A DNA stretch of 64,000 nt from Clostridia bacterium (GTDB lineage Bacteria; Bacillota; Clostridia; UMGS1810). This document shows, piece after piece, positions 60,765 through 64,000 of the stretch. The notes under the pieces were generated by a model. It was given only the letters and a program-made list of their open reading frames with translations, was not told the origin of the DNA and ran no database searches. A program made the position numbers and the translations under genes. The DNA lies in contig JAFVUE010000009.1 in the NCBI GenBank assembly GCA_017502845.1, positions 1 through 64,000 on the forward strand, in the 5' to 3' direction. The first letter of the stretch is position 1, and each line of letters opens with the position of its first letter.

Positions 60765-63700
60765 ATGAAGGCCTTTTCCGCAATGCTTGGGGATATGGCG
60801 GAGTTTTCTCAAGTCTGCGATTGTGTAAATTTGGGCAAAACTCCCGTATCTGTAACAGGTACAACGGGTAGTCAGAAGAGCCATTTCATATACGGATTAG
60901 CGGAGGCGCTTGATAAGAAGTGCCTCGTTATCGCTTCGGATGAGATGGAAGCACTTAAAATCTTTGACGACCTTTCATATTTTTACCCGGATAACGTATT
61001 GCTTTTCAAAACAAAGGAATACGTTTTTTATGATGTGGATTCTTCCTCAAGACGTGGAGAAACAGACCGTATCAGGACTCTTGCCAATATGAAAAATGCC
61101 CGTGCTGTAGTAACGAGTATTCAGGCGCTTATGCAGTATACCCTGCCGAAGAAACTTTTTGAAGAATACACTTTTTCCGTTGCTGTGGGCGATACGCTTG
61201 AGCGAGACGAATTTACTGAAAAACTGAATTTCGCAGGTTATAAGAGAGTTCCAACTGTTGAGGGAGTAGGGCAGTACGCTGTCCGCGGCTCAATTGTTGA
61301 TGTGTTCACTCCTACGGAATCAAGCCCCGTTCGCATAGAACTTTTCGGAGACGAGGTGGATTCTGTTCGCCTTTTCGATGTTATAACCCAGGTTTCCACG
61401 GATAAAAAGGACAGCGTACTTGTCTGCCCTGTCCGTGAACTTTTGTATACAGCAGATGAAGCGGAAAATGTTGTTGAACTTATACGGAAACAGAAAAATG
61501 AAAATTTGGGTACTGATATAGAGAAATTCTCCAATCAGCATTATTTTGCATCCCAGGATAAATACATGCCTTTTTTCTATAAGGAATTTCCATCCCTTAT
61601 GGACTATATCGATGATGATTGTCTTGTGTTTACCGATGAGGTAAATGAGGCCAACGAAAGGGCAAAGGCATATGCCGATGAGAATGAGAGCACAATATGC
61701 GATTTGCTTGATAAGGGCGTTTTCCCGAAATTCAAAGGGAACTTTCTTATGTCCTATTCTGATATTATCCGTCATGCAGTGAAGCATCCTCTTGTGTCAA
61801 TGAGTATGCTTTCATACTCCACTCCCGAATTCCGTCCGAAAGAACTTATCACAATCACAGCCAAGACACTCCAGTCCTACGGAGGTCAACTTAGTTTCCT
61901 CCATGACGATATAGAATTCTGGAGGAAAAACGGTTATCGCATGATTATGGTAACATCTACACTCTCCAAGGCAGAGGCGTTTTCAAGAGAATTTACGGAC
62001 CGTGGTTATGTTCACCGTATAAGCGAAACGGCTGATAAACTTCCAGACAAAGGTGAAATACTCATCACAATCGGCAGTATCTCCAAGGGTTTTGAATACC
62101 CCACAACTTCCACCGTTGTTATAAGCGACGGTGAGATTGTCCGAGCAGTCAGGAAACGTAAAAACCGCCCCTCCAATTCACGGAAAGCAATCAAGAGTTT
62201 TGATGAACTTTCCGCAGGGGATTATGTAGTCCATCAGACACACGGTATCGGTCAGTACGTTGGGATAGAGCAACTTACCGTTGATAAGGTTATCAAAGAC
62301 TATATCAAGATAAAATATAAAAACAGCGATATTCTTTATGTTCCTACAGGACAACTTGAGAGTATCCATAAATATATCGGTTCCGAGGCAAAGAGCGTAA
62401 AACTCAACTCTCTTGGCGGTACAGACTGGCAACGTACAACAGGCAGGGTAAAGCAAAGCGTTGAGGAACTTGCAGAGGATTTAATACGTCTTTATGCAGA
62501 ACGCAGCAGTATTCAGGGACATATTTACCCACCCGATACACCGTGGCAGAGAGAGTTCGAGGACGGATTCCCATATGAAGAAACTGCGGACCAGACAAAA
62601 TCCATCGCCGAGGTCAAGGCAGATATGGAGCAGGGTAAGAGTATGGACCGACTTCTCTGCGGAGATGTTGGCTACGGCAAAACGGAAGTTGCTATGCGCG
62701 CTGCATTCAAGTGCGTTATGGATTCAATGCAGGTGGCATATCTTGTGCCAACCACAATCCTTGCACAGCAGCATTATAATAACTTTTGTATGCGAATGAA
62801 AGATTTCCCCATAAAGATTGAGATGATGTCCCGCTTCAGAACGAAGAAAGAACTCGCCGATATTGCGAAGAGAGTCTCCGAGGGACAGGTTGATATCGTT
62901 ATCGGAACTCACAGAATCTTGCAGAAAGACGTTAATTTCAAAAATCTCGGTCTTCTTATCATTGACGAAGAACAGCGTTTCGGAGTGGGGGATAAGGAAC
63001 GCCTTAAAGAAATGAAAACAAATGTGGATGTGCTGACTTTGAGCGCAACTCCTATTCCGCGTACACTCCATATGGCAATGGTGGGCATACGTGATCTGAG
63101 TGTGCTCACAGAACCGCCACAGGACAGATACCCTGTGCAGACTTTCGTTCTTGAACGTAATGATGCGATACTTCAGAATGCCGTTGAGAGGGAACTTGCC
63201 CGAAGAGGACAGGTATATTATCTCTATAACAGGGTAGAGGGTATCGAGAGAAAAGCCGCTGAACTTAAAGAAAAATTCCCTGACGCCAATATAGCGGTTG
63301 CCCACGGTAAGATGAATGAAACCCAACTTGAGAAGATAATGATGTCTCTTATGGAGGGGGAAATTGATATTCTCGTCTGCACCACTATTATCGAAACGGG
63401 ACTTGACGTGTCCAATGTAAATACTATCATAATCGAAAATGCCGACCGCCTCGGACTTTCCCAACTTTATCAACTCCGTGGACGTGTGGGCAGGTCAAAC
63501 CGCCTTGCCTATGCTTATCTCACTTATGAGCGCAGTAAGATTTTAGATCCCGTTGCCCAGAAACGGCTTCAGGCGATACGTGAATTCACAGAATTCGGTT
63601 CGGGCTTCAAGATTGCAATGCGCGACCTTGAGATTCGCGGAGCAGGTAATCTGCTTGGAAAACAACAGCACGGCAATATGAACCTTGTGGGTTATGATAT

Positions 63701-64000
63701 GTACTGTATGCTTTTAGAACAGGCAGTAAATAATATCAAAGGTATCGAATCAAATCCAAAAACAGAGGTGCTTGTTGAGATTCAGACGGATGCATATATC
63801 CCCAAGGAATATATTGAGTATGAATGGCAACGCGTTGAGATGTATAAGAAGATTTCTGCCATTGAAAGTGAAGAGGATTATTATGATGTAACGGATGAAT
63901 TCATCGACCGTTACGGAGACATTCCCCAACCCGTCCTCAATCTCCTTGAGGTGGGTTATATTAAATTCCTTGCCCGAAGATGCGGTGTGGATGAGATCGT
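60765..64000 (+). CDS. mfd: Transcription-repair coupling factor (3' end outside window)
   Basis: Open from the ATG at 60765 to the window edge (1078 codons visible). Mfd removes RNA polymerase stalled at DNA damage and recruits UvrA. The order seen is a UvrB-like N-terminal region (PVSVTGTTGSQKSHFIYGL; YDVDSSSRRGETDRIRTL; RVPTVEGVGQYAVRGSIVDVFTP), the polymerase-interacting domain (~470-560; GDYVVHQTHGIGQYVGIEQL), and the translocase with Walker A GDVGYGKTE at ~633-641, DEEQRFG at ~734, SATPIPRT, then RecG-like TRG motif (RDLEIRGAGNLLG). The Walker A of the degenerate UvrB part is not functional (GTTGSQKS), as usual. Confidence 0.95.
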   Translation, partial: MKAFSAMLGDMAEFSQVCDCVNLGKTPVSVTGTTGSQKSHFIYGLAEALDKKCLVIASDEMEALKIFDDLSYFYPDNVLLFKTKEYVFYDVDSSSRRGETDRIRTLANMKNARAVVTSIQALMQYTLPKKLFEEYTFSVAVGDTLERDEFTEKLNFAGYKRVPTVEGVGQYAVRGSIVDVFTPTESSPVRIELFGDEVDSVRLFDVITQVSTDKKDSVLVCPVRELLYTADEAENVVELIRKQKNENLGTDIEKFSNQHYFASQDKYMPFFYKEFPSLMDYIDDDCLVFTDEVNEANERAKAYADENESTICDLLDKGVFPKFKGNFLMSYSDIIRHAVKHPLVSMSMLSYSTPEFRPKELITITAKTLQSYGGQLSFLHDDIEFWRKNGYRMIMVTSTLSKAEAFSREFTDRGYVHRISETADKLPDKGEILITIGSISKGFEYPTTSTVVISDGEIVRAVRKRKNRPSNSRKAIKSFDELSAGDYVVHQTHGIGQYVGIEQLTVDKVIKDYIKIKYKNSDILYVPTGQLESIHKYIGSEAKSVKLNSLGGTDWQRTTGRVKQSVEELAEDLIRLYAERSSIQGHIYPPDTPWQREFEDGFPYEETADQTKSIAEVKADMEQGKSMDRLLCGDVGYGKTEVAMRAAFKCVMDSMQVAYLVPTTILAQQHYNNFCMRMKDFPIKIEMMSRFRTKKELADIAKRVSEGQVDIVIGTHRILQKDVNFKNLGLLIIDEEQRFGVGDKERLKEMKTNVDVLTLSATPIPRTLHMAMVGIRDLSVLTEPPQDRYPVQTFVLERNDAILQNAVERELARRGQVYYLYNRVEGIERKAAELKEKFPDANIAVAHGKMNETQLEKIMMSLMEGEIDILVCTTIIETGLDVSNVNTIIIENADRLGLSQLYQLRGRVGRSNRLAYAYLTYERSKILDPVAQKRLQAIREFTEFGSGFKIAMRDLEIRGAGNLLGKQQHGNMNLVGYDMYCMLLEQAVNNIKGIESNPKTEVLVEIQTDAYIPKEYIEYEWQRVEMYKKISAIESEEDYYDVTDEFIDRYGDIPQPVLNLLEVGYIKFLARRCGVDEI

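Noticed and set aside
60765-61200. Damaged Walker A (GTTGSQKS) in the N-terminal part of Mfd as a mutation
   Set aside because: The UvrB-like N-terminal module of Mfd proteins is naturally degenerate and does not bind ATP.

Overview
The window is a chromosomal segment of a low-to-moderate-GC Firmicute, most likely a Clostridia-class, gut-type anaerobe. The evidence is AGGAGG-type ribosome binding sites with frequent GTG/TTG starts, consensus TTGACA-17-TATAAT promoters, two T-box leaders, S-layer-homology (SLH) proteins, an smc-ftsY pair preceded by an ELP3-like radical SAM gene, and many zinc-ribbon membrane proteins. SLH-anchored polysaccharide degradation would suit a plant- or host-glycan degrader, but I cannot name the genus from sequence alone. 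No rRNA, tRNA or CRISPR array was seen.

Region by region. (1) 1-4260 is an accessory region: the 3' end of an Rhs polymorphic-toxin gene whose variable tip looks like a C39-type cysteine peptidase, a small membrane protein that may be its immunity protein, a two-TM sensor-like protein, a 30-nt relic of another rhs core, and a REP-associated (RAYT/Y1) transposase between perfect 34-nt inverted repeats. (2) 4268-26684 is a polysaccharide-degradation locus. A leftward operon (GH20-like enzyme, GH37 trehalase-like enzyme, FAD-dependent oxidoreductase) is divergent from an AraC regulator. It is followed by a long rightward operon: two secreted proteins built from a shuffled ~200-residue module, two giant heparinase II/III-like lyases, two SLH proteins and a small AraC protein. 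(3) 26843-27864 holds manA, followed by the broken tail of an AraC gene. (4) 28128-35043 has a leucine-type T-box in front of a LeuA-like protein that keeps the leucine-binding domain but has lost the catalytic motifs. Next come a TIM-barrel/acyl-CoA-synthetase fusion, an E2/CAT-fold acyltransferase without the usual His, and a second acyl-CoA synthetase. This is the most unusual metabolic unit in the window.

(5) 35053-41987 is a membrane-signalling region: an HTH protein divergent from a transmembrane Ser/Thr kinase, two divergent XRE regulators sharing palindromic operators, then a run of small zinc-ribbon, lipoprotein and RCC1-repeat membrane proteins. (6) 42005-45784 is a phenylalanine T-box with pheS-pheT. 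(7) 45964-49336 contains an XRE-HTH/phosphoglucosamine-mutase fusion, a GlmU-like acetyltransferase and a KDG-type sugar kinase. The kinase could serve the uronate products of the lyases. (8) 49500-64000 is mostly housekeeping: a zinc-ribbon protein, an ELP3-like radical SAM protein, smc, ftsY, a UPF0182 membrane protein, prs, pth and mfd, the last running off the right edge.

Starts were chosen by ribosome binding site where this moved them inside the longest open frame. Family calls rest on motifs read by eye; no database search was made.
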